Assembly: GCF_005930355.1 (NCBI RefSeq)
Contig: NZ_VDBO01000023.1
Coordinates: 1-50,441 of the forward strand
DNA from: Paenibacillus sinopodophylli
GTDB taxonomy: Bacteria > Bacillota > Bacilli > Paenibacillales > Paenibacillaceae
Length of the DNA stretch: 50,441 nucleotides
Direction of reading: 5' to 3'
Shown: piece after piece, positions 41,347-50,115 of the stretch
Layout of the letters: each line of letters starts with the position of its first letter
Position numbering within the stretch: position 1 is the stretch's first letter
Translations under genes and position numbers: made by a program
Notes under the pieces: model-generated
The model's input: only the letters and a program-made list of their open reading frames with translations
Database searches by the model: none
Told to the model about the DNA's origin: nothing

Positions 41347-44300
41347 ATGGGGAATGGGAATAAGTGGGTTAAGAAAGGGTCGAGAAAGGTATTAGCATTA
41401 ACTTTGGCGGTCGTCTTGCTGCTTTCGGGGGTTTCCGTACCCGAACAGGCGGATGCCGCCGTCGTGTCGAAAGTCGTTGTCTCCCAGGCCGGTTACAGCT
41501 CGGGCGATTACAAGGTGGCTTACGTGATTTCGGACGGGATATTGGCGGATCAAACGTATCAAGTGTACGACGGCGCAACGCAAATCGCCGCCGGAACGAT
41601 GGTTTATGAGGGAATAACGTGGGGGGACCATGTCTATTCGATTAACTTTTCGTCCACGACAGCAACCGGTACCGCTTTCACGTTGAGGTCGAACGGCATC
41701 TCTTCCTACACTTTTCCTGTTCAGACGAATATTTGGGACGGCTATAAGGATGAAATGACCGCGTACTACCGGATTCAGCGCTCGGCTACGGCAACGATCG
41801 ATGCGCTGCCGCCCGGCTATACGAATACCGCGTTGTCCGCCAAGGCCTATCACGCAGCCGGCAATTTGGACAGTGCGAAGGATACGACCGGCGTATTCAG
41901 AGATCTGACCGGCGGCTGGTACGACGCGGGCGATTATGGCAGATATGCGGGCAATCAATGGGTTGGCGCGGAGATTGCCCTTGCTTACGTGCGTAACGCA
42001 TCATCGTCGTTGGTTCGCTACGATAACGATGCCAACGGCGTGCCCGATCTGATTGACGAGGCGAGATTCGGTTCGGAATATCTAATCAAATTCGCCAACG
42101 AGCTGGGCGGGGCCTTCTACAATATTAAACCGAGCAGCGGAAGCTGGCTGCATCCGGACAAACTGACCGACAATATACCGGGTACGGCGGATGACTGGGT
42201 GCTTTCCAACTTGAGCATCGGCGGTTCCTCCAAAGGAGCGGCTACCCTAGCCGCCACTGCCCGGGCCATTAACAGCGCGATCGCGGGCGGATATATCACG
42301 CCGAGCAAGGTGACGGAATTTCAAGCCTTCGCCGCCGATTGTCTAGCAGCGGCTGAGACCGATTACAATTATGCCGTCGCCAACAGCAGCGGTCCCGAAG
42401 GCAGCTACGAGGCGATCGGCGGCTTGGCGAATTCCCTGCTATTCGCCGAAGTAGAATTATATTTATTGACTGGAAACCCCGCTTACAAAACGTCGGCAAC
42501 AAGCCGGATCGCTTCCTTAACCTTCAACGATGTACGGACGACGAATTACTGGGATGTACGACCGCTTGCACTTGCGGAATTTCATCCTGTAGCCGACTCG
42601 GCGACCCAGAATACGATCAAGAGTCTGCTGAAACAAAGAATGGACTATTTTCTTTCCTCCGCGGACGATACGCCTTACGGAGTATTGAATGAGTTCAGCG
42701 ATTTCGGCGTGAATGAGCCGCTCGCTTCTTACATCGGAGACGCCATCCGGTATTACGAACTTTTCAACGACCCGGCGGTGCTGCGTGCCTCCAAAAAAGC
42801 GCTCTACTGGATTATGGGCAATAATCCGTACAACAAGAGCTGGGTGTCGGGAATCGGTACGGATTTCGTGAAATTCGCGCACACCCGTCTAGATGAAGAG
42901 GCGTATTTAAGCACCAACACGGGGATCGTATTCCCGGGAGCAATGGTGAGCGGGCCGAATATTACGGAACCGGGCATTCACACCGGTACAAGTCCGTGGT
43001 ATGTAGACAGAGGAGTAGCGGCGGACGGAGCCAGCCAGTGGAGGTACAACGAGCACAGTATTAGCATTCAGGCCGGCCTGCTCTACTCCATTATGGCGCT
43101 GACCCGGCTCAATACCAATCCTGTCGGCGGGTCCGATCCTGTGAAAGTACCGGTAACTTGGCCCGTGATCGGCGATAAGGTGACCGGCAATGTCACGATA
43201 TTCGCCCAGCCTGAAGCGAATGTGTCGGAAGTAAACTATGCTTTCGGCGGCGAACGCTCTTCCTACAACGCGATGACTGCGGTCAATGGCATATATACGG
43301 CAACGATCGATACAAGCAGCGAGAAGGCATTCGCCAACAAACGCGTCGTCGTCAGGGCTGCCGATCTGTCCGGGAATAAGAGCTATAGCGCCACCCATTT
43401 CAGTATTGCGGCCCCGCTGCCCGATCCGAGTACTCCGCTGCTCTACGATGACTTCGGCGGCAACGGATCATGGGGAAGTCAGAAGGGCTTTAACTGGATC
43501 AATTGGTATACCGGAAACGGCGGGACAGCCGGTTACGAGAAAATCACCGACGGAACCAGAACGGTCGGAAAGTTCACCCAAACGCCGGCAAGCAGCAGCT
43601 CCCAAGCGAAATTCGAGCCTTGGCATGACGAAATCGATCTGTCGGGGTACCGCTATTTGAAGGTGAGCGTCAAAAATCCCGGCTACGGCAACTCGCGGAT
43701 TTTGTTCCAAATCAATGACGGCACTTTAACCCGCGATTTGGGCGGCGGTTTTCTGAACGTGCCGACGGTTTATACCGATTACAGTTTTGATCTCAATGCG
43801 ATTCCCGGAATAAACAAGAAGAAAATACATCTGGTCATCTGGCTGAAGCAGGCGACAGGGGTGTACGGGGAAATGTATGTGGATGATATCCAGGCGGTGA
43901 ATACGGCCAGCGGAAGCGCGCCTGTCATCAGTAATAACGCGGTGTCCGCTTCCAGCGGCACTCCGGGAACGTTGTTTACGTATACGGCCGATTATACGGA
44001 TGCGAATAATGAAAAGCCGTACAGAATGCAGGTCGTGATCGATGGCGTTATCAAGGATATGACAGAAGTGAACGCGGCAGATACCGTCTATTCGGACGGA
44101 AAAAGCTACGCCTATTCCACCTACCTGCCTGCAGGGACGCATGTCTATTACTTCCGCACCACGGATACGACTTCGAACGAAGTTACGACGTCCAGCGTGT
44201 CTGGGCCGTCGGTCAGCAATACCGCCGGGATCAGGTACGAGTCGGAGCATGGAACGCGTACAGGCGGCGCATGGGCGGCAGGCGGCGGCAGCGGATTCTC

Positions 44301-44613
44301 CGGCACCGGATACGCCGCGGGATTTAATGCTGTTGGCGACAGCGTAACCTCGACGGTAAGCGTGCCTGCCGCAGGCAGCTATACGCTCAAGACGCACTAT
44401 TCGAACGCCAATGGTACCGCTAGGACGATGAGCCTTTATGTCAACGGGGTTAAAATCAGCCAAAAAAGCTACGCAAGCACGGGAAGCTGGAATGTGTACG
44501 CAGATGCCGCCAATGAAACCGTCTCTTTGAATGCCGGCAGCAATACGATCAAATATCAATACGATTCCGGCGATGTCGGAGGCGTTAATCTGGACTATAT
44601 TCACGTCCAGTAA
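41347..44613 (+). CDS. Secreted GH9 cellulase with CBM35-like C-terminal domain
   Basis: 1088 residues. A Sec signal (VLALTLAVVLLLSGVSVPEQ, ADAA cleavage ~37) is followed by a cellulase N-terminal Ig domain (~40-130, VVSQAGYSSGDYKVAYVIS), then the GH9 (alpha/alpha)6 catalytic domain to ~600: Asp193/Asp196 in GGWYDAGDYGRY (base) and Glu569 in WRYNEHSISIQAGLLY (acid), with GNNPYNKSWVSGIG near the end. Next come a short Ig-like linker (~605-690), a beta-sandwich binding-like module (~700-850, YDDFGGNGSWGSQKGFNW), an Ig-like unit (~860-955) and a CBM35-like module (~960-1088, YESEHGTRTGG...GGVNLDYIHVQ). It hydrolyses beta-1,4-glucans outside the cell; exact specificity is unknown. ATG at 41347 has a distant AACGGAG site. 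Confidence 0.93.
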   Translation: MGNGNKWVKKGSRKVLALTLAVVLLLSGVSVPEQADAAVVSKVVVSQAGYSSGDYKVAYVISDGILADQTYQVYDGATQIAAGTMVYEGITWGDHVYSINFSSTTATGTAFTLRSNGISSYTFPVQTNIWDGYKDEMTAYYRIQRSATATIDALPPGYTNTALSAKAYHAAGNLDSAKDTTGVFRDLTGGWYDAGDYGRYAGNQWVGAEIALAYVRNASSSLVRYDNDANGVPDLIDEARFGSEYLIKFANELGGAFYNIKPSSGSWLHPDKLTDNIPGTADDWVLSNLSIGGSSKGAATLAATARAINSAIAGGYITPSKVTEFQAFAADCLAAAETDYNYAVANSSGPEGSYEAIGGLANSLLFAEVELYLLTGNPAYKTSATSRIASLTFNDVRTTNYWDVRPLALAEFHPVADSATQNTIKSLLKQRMDYFLSSADDTPYGVLNEFSDFGVNEPLASYIGDAIRYYELFNDPAVLRASKKALYWIMGNNPYNKSWVSGIGTDFVKFAHTRLDEEAYLSTNTGIVFPGAMVSGPNITEPGIHTGTSPWYVDRGVAADGASQWRYNEHSISIQAGLLYSIMALTRLNTNPVGGSDPVKVPVTWPVIGDKVTGNVTIFAQPEANVSEVNYAFGGERSSYNAMTAVNGIYTATIDTSSEKAFANKRVVVRAADLSGNKSYSATHFSIAAPLPDPSTPLLYDDFGGNGSWGSQKGFNWINWYTGNGGTAGYEKITDGTRTVGKFTQTPASSSSQAKFEPWHDEIDLSGYRYLKVSVKNPGYGNSRILFQINDGTLTRDLGGGFLNVPTVYTDYSFDLNAIPGINKKKIHLVIWLKQATGVYGEMYVDDIQAVNTASGSAPVISNNAVSASSGTPGTLFTYTADYTDANNEKPYRMQVVIDGVIKDMTEVNAADTVYSDGKSYAYSTYLPAGTHVYYFRTTDTTSNEVTTSSVSGPSVSNTAGIRYESEHGTRTGGAWAAGGGSGFSGTGYAAGFNAVGDSVTSTVSVPAAGSYTLKTHYSNANGTARTMSLYVNGVKISQKSYASTGSWNVYADAANETVSLNAGSNTIKYQYDSGDVGGVNLDYIHVQ

Positions 44614-44622
44614 CCTTGACTG

Positions 44623-44666
44623 CGGCAAAAGCCCGCCGGTAGCTGCGGCGGGCTTTTGCCGTTTTA
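44623..44666 (+). terminator. Terminator after the GH9 gene
   Basis: CGGCAAAAGCCCGCCG, GTAGCTG loop, CGGCGGGCTTTTGCCG and a TTTT tail: a perfect 16-bp stem starting 10 bp after the stop. Confidence 0.92.
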
Positions 44667-44693
44667 ATGTGCAGTAGATCCTGACTTCAATGT

Positions 44694-44734
44694 GCATAGA
44701 ATTTTACACCTGAGTATAGATCAGTCCATTTACC
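44694..44734 (+). promoter_or_regulatory. 41-bp regulatory motif, copy B (before the second ABC operon)
   Basis: GCATAGAA-t-TTTACACC...TATAGATCA...CATTTACC, 36 of 41 identical to copy A. It lies between the GH9 terminator and the LplB-type start (46 bp away), so the ABC operon has its own promoter in the same regulon. Confidence 0.65.
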
Positions 44735-44779
44735 CTATTAAGGCTATGAAAGATAATAAAGGTACAAACGAGGGGAGGA

Positions 44780-45748
44780 ATGATCACAATTAGCAGCCTG
44801 CAAAGCCGATTGAAATCACGGCCGTTATTACATGAATTAATAAAGAACAGAACGCTGTTTCTCATGCTCGTTCCCGGGCTGGTGGTGCTGCTCCTTAACA
44901 ACTACCTGCCGATGTTCGGGGTGGTGCTGGCGTTCAAGGATTTCAAAATGTCGTCCAGCAGCTTTATAAACAGCCTGTTTACAAGCGAATGGGTGGGGTG
45001 GGAAAATTTCAAATTCTTCATGGATTCCTCATACGGCTTTCAAATTACGCGCAACACGATTCTGTTTAATTTGCTCTTTATTGTACTAACGTTAGTGACC
45101 GCGGTTCCAGCTGCCATCGTTCTAAACGAGCTGAAAAACCGCCGGCTGGCCAAGATGTACCAAACCGCGATGTTTTTCCCGCAGTTTTTGTCATGGGTCG
45201 TTGTCGCGTTTCTCGCTTTTGCTTTCTTCAGCGTTGACGCCGGCTTCATAAACCGCTTTATTATGAATCCGCTCGGTTTTGAATCTATCCAATGGTATAC
45301 CCATCCTGAATACTGGATTTTCATCCTGCCGCTGGTCAGTATCTGGAAGTCGCTCGGGTATAATACGATCATCTACATTGCCGGAATATCCAATATCGAC
45401 GTGGAGCTGTACGAAGCGGCAGTCATAGACGGCGCGGGCAAATGGAAGCAAACGATTAGCATCACGATTCCAATGCTGATGCCCCTGATGATCATTTTGA
45501 CGCTTCTGTCCTTGGGCAGAATCTTCAACGCGGATTTCGGGTTGTTTTATCAGGTTACGCAAAACTCGGGAACCTTGTATCCGGTAACGCTTGTCATCGA
45601 TACTTATGTTTACAACGCGCTTAAAGTAACGGGGGATACGAGTATGTCCACGGCCGTCGGACTTTATCAGGCCGTGGTGGGATTGGTACTGGTGCTGACC
45701 GCCAACTGGGTGGTCAAAAAAATCAATTCGGATCATGTGTTATTTTAG
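44780..45748 (+). CDS. ABC transporter permease, LplB family (second locus)
   Basis: 322 residues with six predicted membrane segments (LFLMLVPGLVVLLLNNYLPM first). ATPase-docking loop: LYEAAVIDGAGKWKQTISIT (~210-230). ATG at 44780 follows GGGAGGA. It forms the oligosaccharide import channel with the next gene; the ATPase must be encoded elsewhere. The tail VVKKINSDHVLF is family-typical. The frame overlaps the first codons of an alternative start of the next gene. Controlled by the 41-bp motif upstream; the expected cargo is beta-glucan oligosaccharides produced by the neighbouring GH9. Confidence 0.93.
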   Translation: MITISSLQSRLKSRPLLHELIKNRTLFLMLVPGLVVLLLNNYLPMFGVVLAFKDFKMSSSSFINSLFTSEWVGWENFKFFMDSSYGFQITRNTILFNLLFIVLTLVTAVPAAIVLNELKNRRLAKMYQTAMFFPQFLSWVVVAFLAFAFFSVDAGFINRFIMNPLGFESIQWYTHPEYWIFILPLVSIWKSLGYNTIIYIAGISNIDVELYEAAVIDGAGKWKQTISITIPMLMPLMIILTLLSLGRIFNADFGLFYQVTQNSGTLYPVTLVIDTYVYNALKVTGDTSMSTAVGLYQAVVGLVLVLTANWVVKKINSDHVLF

Positions 45749-45767
45749 CAAAGCGAGGTTAGAGCCG

Positions 45768-46676
45768 ATGTTGCATTCGGGAAAAATGAAAAATCAAATC
45801 TCATCAGGAGCCAATGCCACATTTAATCTGATGTTTATCGTTATTGTTTTGCTATGCATCAGCCCGCTTATATTGGTTGTGATGGTGTCCATTACGGATG
45901 AGCAAACGTTGGGCGTGAACGGTTACAGCTTCTTCCCGGAGAAGTTCAGCTTCCTCGCTTACCGATATATTTTGAGCGACATGAACCAGATCTTTCAATC
46001 TTATGGGGTGTCGCTGTTCGTTACGATTGCTGGAACGCTGCTCAGCCTGCTTATCATTTCGTTGTATGCTTATACGCTTTCGCGAAAGGAATTCAAATAC
46101 AGAAACTGGTTTTCCTTCCTTGTCTTTTTCACTATGTTATTCAACGGCGGGCTCGTGCCGACCTTTCTGGTCTATACGAAGCTGCTGGGCTGGAGCGATA
46201 CGTTGTGGATGCTGATCTTCCCTTCGTTAATGACGCCGATGTACGTCATTATCATGAAGACGTTTTTCGCCACCAGCATTCCCGACTCGCTGGTGGAATC
46301 GGCCAAAATAGACGGGGCGGGCGATTTCAGAATCTTTTTCTCCATTATTATCCGCCTGTCAACGCCGGCGCTGGCAACGATCGGCCTGTTCAATACGCTT
46401 CATTATTGGAATGACTGGTTTACCGCACTTATGTATATCACCAGCGATGAATTGATGCCTCTGCAGTTTCTGTTGTTCCGGGTGCAATCGTCGCTGGCTT
46501 ATCTGATTCAGATCTCGGCCCAGACGGGACAAGGCTCTCTGAGCATGGCGGATTTGCCCGGACAAAGTGCCCAAATGGCGCTTTGCGTAATCGCTATCGG
46601 CCCGATCATTATGGCATACCCGTTTTTCCAGAAATATATTGTCAAAGGTTTGACCATAGGCGCAATCAAGGGCTAA
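45768..46676 (+). CDS. ABC transporter permease, YtcP/CUT1 family (second locus)
   Basis: About 302 residues from ATG at 45768, chosen because GCGAGG lies 9 bases upstream and the longer frame (45735) begins inside the preceding gene. Six membrane segments (FNLMFIVIVLLCISPLILVV first) and the docking loop LVESAKIDGAGDFRIFFSII; the C-terminus FQKYIVKGLTIGAIKG is typical. Partner of the LplB-type permease 19 bp upstream. Followed after 68 bp by the binding lipoprotein. Confidence 0.93.
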   Translation: MLHSGKMKNQISSGANATFNLMFIVIVLLCISPLILVVMVSITDEQTLGVNGYSFFPEKFSFLAYRYILSDMNQIFQSYGVSLFVTIAGTLLSLLIISLYAYTLSRKEFKYRNWFSFLVFFTMLFNGGLVPTFLVYTKLLGWSDTLWMLIFPSLMTPMYVIIMKTFFATSIPDSLVESAKIDGAGDFRIFFSIIIRLSTPALATIGLFNTLHYWNDWFTALMYITSDELMPLQFLLFRVQSSLAYLIQISAQTGQGSLSMADLPGQSAQMALCVIAIGPIIMAYPFFQKYIVKGLTIGAIKG

Positions 46677-46744
46677 TCCCATCCGGTCTGCCTGTCTGGC
46701 GGAGCGGTCGGTTAGTGATAGAATTTAAAATTAGGGGGGCAAGT

Positions 46745-48328
46745 ATGAACAGCATCGGGAAAAAGGGCACGAGAAAACGTGCGGGATTGGCCGTCATTTT
46801 AATGGCTGTATTGGCTATGGCGCTGGCGGCATGCAGCACGAACAATGCCGTAAAAACGGCGGTAACAACGCCTCCGGCATCGGAGACGGCAAGCGAAGAA
46901 AAGTCCAGCGAGGCGGCGACACCGGTCGACGAATTGCCACCGGTTGAATTAAACTGGTATTTGCCTGGGACCCCGCAGAAGGACACCGAGCAGATGGAAC
47001 AAGCTTTGAATGAATACCTGAAAGACAAGATTAACGCCACGATCAAGCTGAACCTGGTTGATTGGGGCAGCTGGTCGGATAAATTTCCCGTCTTGCTGGC
47101 CTCGGGCGATAACGTGGATATTATGTTCACTGCGGGCTGGAGCCAGTTCGCCCAAAGCGTAGCCAGAGGGTTTTTCACCGATCTGACTGAGCTGCTGCCG
47201 AAGTATGCCCCGAACACGTATGCCAATTTACCCAAGCCGCTGCTGAACGGAGCAACCGTGAACGGTAAGCTCTATGCTTTGCCGACAAGCAAGGAAATTG
47301 CCCATACTTACGGATTCGGTTACAGCGTGGAGCTGGCGGAGAAATTCGGCGTTGCAGAGGATTTGCAGAAATTTGAAACGCAAATGCCGAAGTTGGAGGA
47401 TTTGGAACCAATTTTGAAAAAGGTGAAGGAGCAGGATTCCTCCATCTCACCGCTGGGCGGTAGCGTGTCGCAGGATTATGCGGCGATTTTCACCGATTTT
47501 GATCCGGTGGGCGATCAGAATATCCCGGGCAAATTGTATCCCAACAGCGATACGAAGGTCATCAATGAACTGGAGACGCCGGAATATCTGGCCTTATTGC
47601 GGACGGTTCATAAATATTACAAGGAAGGGTATGTCCGGCAGGATGCGATCTCAGTCAAGGATGAATCCCCGTTCAAGAAGGGACAGAAGATTTTCCTCAT
47701 TTCCGGTGTGACCAAGCCGCTGGCCAACGAGGAATTGGGCTCATCTTACGGCTATCAAATGAAGCAATTTTCCGTATCTAAGCCCTTCATTACGTCTAAC
47801 GATACGCAAGGCTCCATGAACGCCGTGGCTACGACGTCCAAAAATCCGGAACGGGCGCTGATGTTCCTGGAATTGGTGAATAGCGATCCATTCGTCAACA
47901 ACACGCTCAACTACGGCGTAGAGAATGTGCATTACGTGAAAAAGGGCGATAACGTCATCGATTTTGCGCCAGGCGTCGATGCTCAGAATACGGGCTATAA
48001 CCCGAATGCCTTCTGGGAATTCGGCAACCAATTTCTGAACTATTTCCGCGTCGGGCAGAATACCGCCAAGTGGGAGCAATTCAAGGCTTACAACGATTCC
48101 GGCGTACCAAGCAAGATCCTGGGCTTTAACTTTGACGCGGAGCCTGTCAAAACGGAAATCGCCGCCGTCATCAATGTGAAGAATGAGCTATGGCCCAGCA
48201 TCGCGACAGGTACGGTAGACCCTGACGAGAACTTGTCGAAGCTGATCGACAAGCTGAAGAAGGCGGGGCTGGACAAGATCATTGCCGAGAAACAGCGTCA
48301 GATCGACGAGTGGCTGGCTGCTCAGTAA
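46745..48328 (+). CDS. LplA-type extracellular solute-binding lipoprotein (second locus)
   Basis: 527 residues. Lipoprotein signal MAVLAMALAAC, with Cys30 lipid-modified, a Thr/Pro/Glu-rich linker, then VELNWYLPGTPQKDTEQMEQ, INATIKLNLVDWGSWSDKFP, LASGDNVDIMFTAGW and a C-terminal ELWPSIATGTVDPDENLSKL: a family-1-type oligosaccharide binder. ATG at 46745 follows AGGGGGGCAAGT; the frame open to 46583 overlaps the permease gene and is not used. It delivers oligosaccharides to the two upstream permeases. The operon ends with the hairpin at 48352. Confidence 0.93.
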   Translation: MNSIGKKGTRKRAGLAVILMAVLAMALAACSTNNAVKTAVTTPPASETASEEKSSEAATPVDELPPVELNWYLPGTPQKDTEQMEQALNEYLKDKINATIKLNLVDWGSWSDKFPVLLASGDNVDIMFTAGWSQFAQSVARGFFTDLTELLPKYAPNTYANLPKPLLNGATVNGKLYALPTSKEIAHTYGFGYSVELAEKFGVAEDLQKFETQMPKLEDLEPILKKVKEQDSSISPLGGSVSQDYAAIFTDFDPVGDQNIPGKLYPNSDTKVINELETPEYLALLRTVHKYYKEGYVRQDAISVKDESPFKKGQKIFLISGVTKPLANEELGSSYGYQMKQFSVSKPFITSNDTQGSMNAVATTSKNPERALMFLELVNSDPFVNNTLNYGVENVHYVKKGDNVIDFAPGVDAQNTGYNPNAFWEFGNQFLNYFRVGQNTAKWEQFKAYNDSGVPSKILGFNFDAEPVKTEIAAVINVKNELWPSIATGTVDPDENLSKLIDKLKKAGLDKIIAEKQRQIDEWLAAQ

Positions 48329-48351
48329 CGAGAGAGATGCTTTGAATACTT

Positions 48352-48398
48352 GCAGGCTCCTGCCGCATTCCTTCCGTGGGCGTAGGAGCCTGCTTTTT
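48352..48398 (+). terminator. Terminator of the second ABC operon
   Basis: GCAGGCTCCTGCC...GTAGGAGCCTGC with a five-T tail, 24 bp after the lipoprotein stop. Confidence 0.85.
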
Positions 48399-48548
48399 GA
48401 TAGGGTGCTCTTATTAAAAGAAAGTCGACTTACATGGTGAAATTTATCGTCATACTCGAAGTTGAATATTTCGGTGCGGTAGAGCCGCTCGGTTAATCTG
48501 TCAGAGCTACCTTGTTAGCCACGATGTTAATGGAAAGAGCCACAATCT

Positions 48549-48920
48549 ATGAAAAATGACTTTGATCGCTCAATTGAAATATATAATCCGAATGGAAAGG
48601 CATTCATACCCTTTTTTGTGGAATTATTGATAAAATTAAGAAAAGAAGTTGTTTTTATTATTGATGAGGATCTTCCTGTTGAAGAAGGTACCCCACTAAA
48701 GCATGCAGCCGCTATAACACACTTTCTTAAAGAGTTTGAAGCTAAAAGTGAGATAAAGCTAGTAATACATACTCCCGACTTGGAAGGGTTCTACAATATA
48801 GATCTTGAACAAATCGGTGAATTGTTAGGAATGTCAAACAGAGTGAGAAGGAGTAAGAAGGGGTGTCTTAATTTTTTAGCAGCTTTTTTTTCAGTGACGA
48901 AGAAAATAAAGAGCGGTTGA
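48549..48920 (+). CDS. Hypothetical protein, possible orphan immunity protein
   Basis: 123 residues, soluble, A+T-rich codons unlike the sugar locus before it. Sequence: FDRSIEIYNPNGKAFIPFFV, LRKEVVFIIDEDLPVEEG, HFLKEFEAKSEIKLVIHTPD and a basic tail (RVRRSKKGCLNFLAAFF). I recognise no family; the first third looks like an alpha/beta fold. The ribosome site is weak (GGAAAG 14 bases before ATG). Its position just ahead of a relic gene, repeat copy 6 and an SMI1/KNR4 gene makes an immunity role possible, nothing more. Confidence 0.5.
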   Translation: MKNDFDRSIEIYNPNGKAFIPFFVELLIKLRKEVVFIIDEDLPVEEGTPLKHAAAITHFLKEFEAKSEIKLVIHTPDLEGFYNIDLEQIGELLGMSNRVRRSKKGCLNFLAAFFSVTKKIKSG

Positions 48921-49069
48921 GAGGGCACGTATTAGGAACAGCAGATGAGGATCAATTCAAATTCCAGTGATGAGACCCTTGATAAAAGCAAGGAGAGACG
49001 TCTCTTTCGAGTCGCCCTTCCCAATTTAAGAGCAAATGTCATTCCTATGTTTTGATTGTACTCCCTGTC

Positions 49070-49288
49070 ACCTCGTCACATGTAGTATGAGGAAACACAA
49101 TATTATTCTATTGGGACAAAATAGGAACAAACTTCGTCACCAACCAATACACGGTGTCAAAACGGACCGGAAAGCGAAAAGTCATCGGATTTAAATTTAT
49201 GGTATCAGATGCCCATGTCATCACTGGCAACGATGAATTCAGGAACTCAATTAAAGATACAACCCCAATTACATTTTTAGAAGAATAA
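49070..49288 (+). pseudogene. Second copy of the decayed gene at 34629-34890
   Basis: Frame: SSHVV, TGA at 49088, GNTILFYWDKIGTNFVTNQY, GFKFMVSDAHVITGNDEFRN, SIKDTTPITFLEE and TAA at 49286. About 85-90% identical to the other copy by eye, with the same TGA and the same following repeat. Here the natural stop is kept and coincides with the start of repeat copy 6. Bases 48921-49069 hold nothing I can identify. Confidence 0.5.
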
Positions 49289-49460
49289 AATCTACAGTTT
49301 CAGGATAAGACTCTCCACTCCTATCTATACTTTTGCACTCTTTTTGAGTGCAGCCACCCGTTGGGTGGCTTTTTTTATTGCTCATGAATTGTTTTGTCTG
49401 CTGAAGGCTAAGAATAAGATTTATTTAAACGTTATTACGAACTGGCAGCTTACGTTAATG
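49286..49460 (+). repeat. Dispersed double-hairpin repeat, copy 6
   Basis: Core 49290-49380: TCTACAGTTTCAGGATAAG, CTCTCCACTCC block, GCACTC/GAGTGC, then CCACCC-gtt-GGGTGG with seven T. The second stem's right arm has changed from CAGGTGG to GGGTGG while its left arm is kept, which lengthens the pairing. The downstream 60 bp (GAATTGTTTTGTCTGCTGAAGGCTAAG...) are almost identical to copy 1 and lead into the immunity gene at 49521. Confidence 0.85.
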
Positions 49461-49520
49461 AAGGAATTATAGGAGTTCTTCCCGAATTATGAGCTATACC
49501 ACTAGGAAGCAGGTTTATAT

Positions 49521-49982
49521 ATGAAAAGTGATCATTTGTTAAAACTTCTACATGATAAGAAATTACATACCGTTCGTCCATTTCAAGGGTGTAGCGAAAA
49601 AGAAATAACGTTACTTGAGCAAGAAATGGCAATCAAGTTACCAGCATCTTATCGGCATTACTTGCTTGCTGTTGGTCATAATTCGGGAAGATTGTTTCAA
49701 GGCACAGATATGGGGTTTTCACAATTAAAGGAACTTCAATACGCAACCAAGGAATTATTGCACGAGAATAATCAACCGATATTGATGCCTGAGAGTTCTT
49801 TTGTATTCTCAATGCATCAGGGCTATGAAATTAGATTTTTTGAATTAAGAGCAGGGGATAATCCACCAATTTTAGAATGGTACGAGGGTAGCAAAAATGG
49901 GATAGTTACGATCTTTGATACGTTTGAAGAGTTTCTTTCTGATTCAATTTATAAGCATGCAGCTACAAAGTGGCTTGATTGA
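49521..49982 (+). CDS. SMI1/KNR4-family (SUKH) immunity protein
   Basis: 153 residues, cytoplasmic. The SMI1/KNR4 fold is clear: GCSEKEITLLEQEMAIKLPA SYRHYLLAVGHNSG (~22-56), FSQLKELQYATKELLHE, FVFSMHQGYEIRFFELRAGD, and NPPILEWYEGSKNGIVTIFD TFEEFLSDSI at the end. SUKH proteins bind and neutralise polymorphic toxins in bacteria. No toxin gene is adjacent in the window, so this is an orphan immunity gene, preceded by repeat copy 6 exactly as the DUF7674-like gene is preceded by copy 1. ATG at 49521 has AGGAAG 11-12 bases upstream. Confidence 0.88.
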   Translation: MKSDHLLKLLHDKKLHTVRPFQGCSEKEITLLEQEMAIKLPASYRHYLLAVGHNSGRLFQGTDMGFSQLKELQYATKELLHENNQPILMPESSFVFSMHQGYEIRFFELRAGDNPPILEWYEGSKNGIVTIFDTFEEFLSDSIYKHAATKWLD

Positions 49983-50115
49983 ACTCCCACGGTAAAATGT
50001 AGTTTCCTCACGAATGCTCGCTTTTTCGCAGGATCTCTCCCAATAGATAAATCGCTATTCGGATAGAAGAGGGGTGTAGCGTCAAATTCGGCAACGGAAG
50101 CGCATGCGGGAACAG

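Noticed and set aside
41398..41958. Minus-strand frame of 186 residues over the GH9 N-terminus
   Set aside because: Shadow of the GH9 signal/Ig region; no start site or family.
43726..44697. Minus-strand frame of 323 residues inside the GH9 gene
   Set aside because: It is the antisense of a well-supported coding region; its Arg/Ile/His-rich sequence is typical of shadow frames in G+C-rich DNA.
45..49460. Six dispersed repeats considered as a CRISPR array or as insertion-sequence ends
   Set aside because: Copies are kilobases apart with no spacer pattern, all in one orientation, and no transposase gene is consistently attached; the hairpin plus T run fits a terminator-bearing intergenic element.
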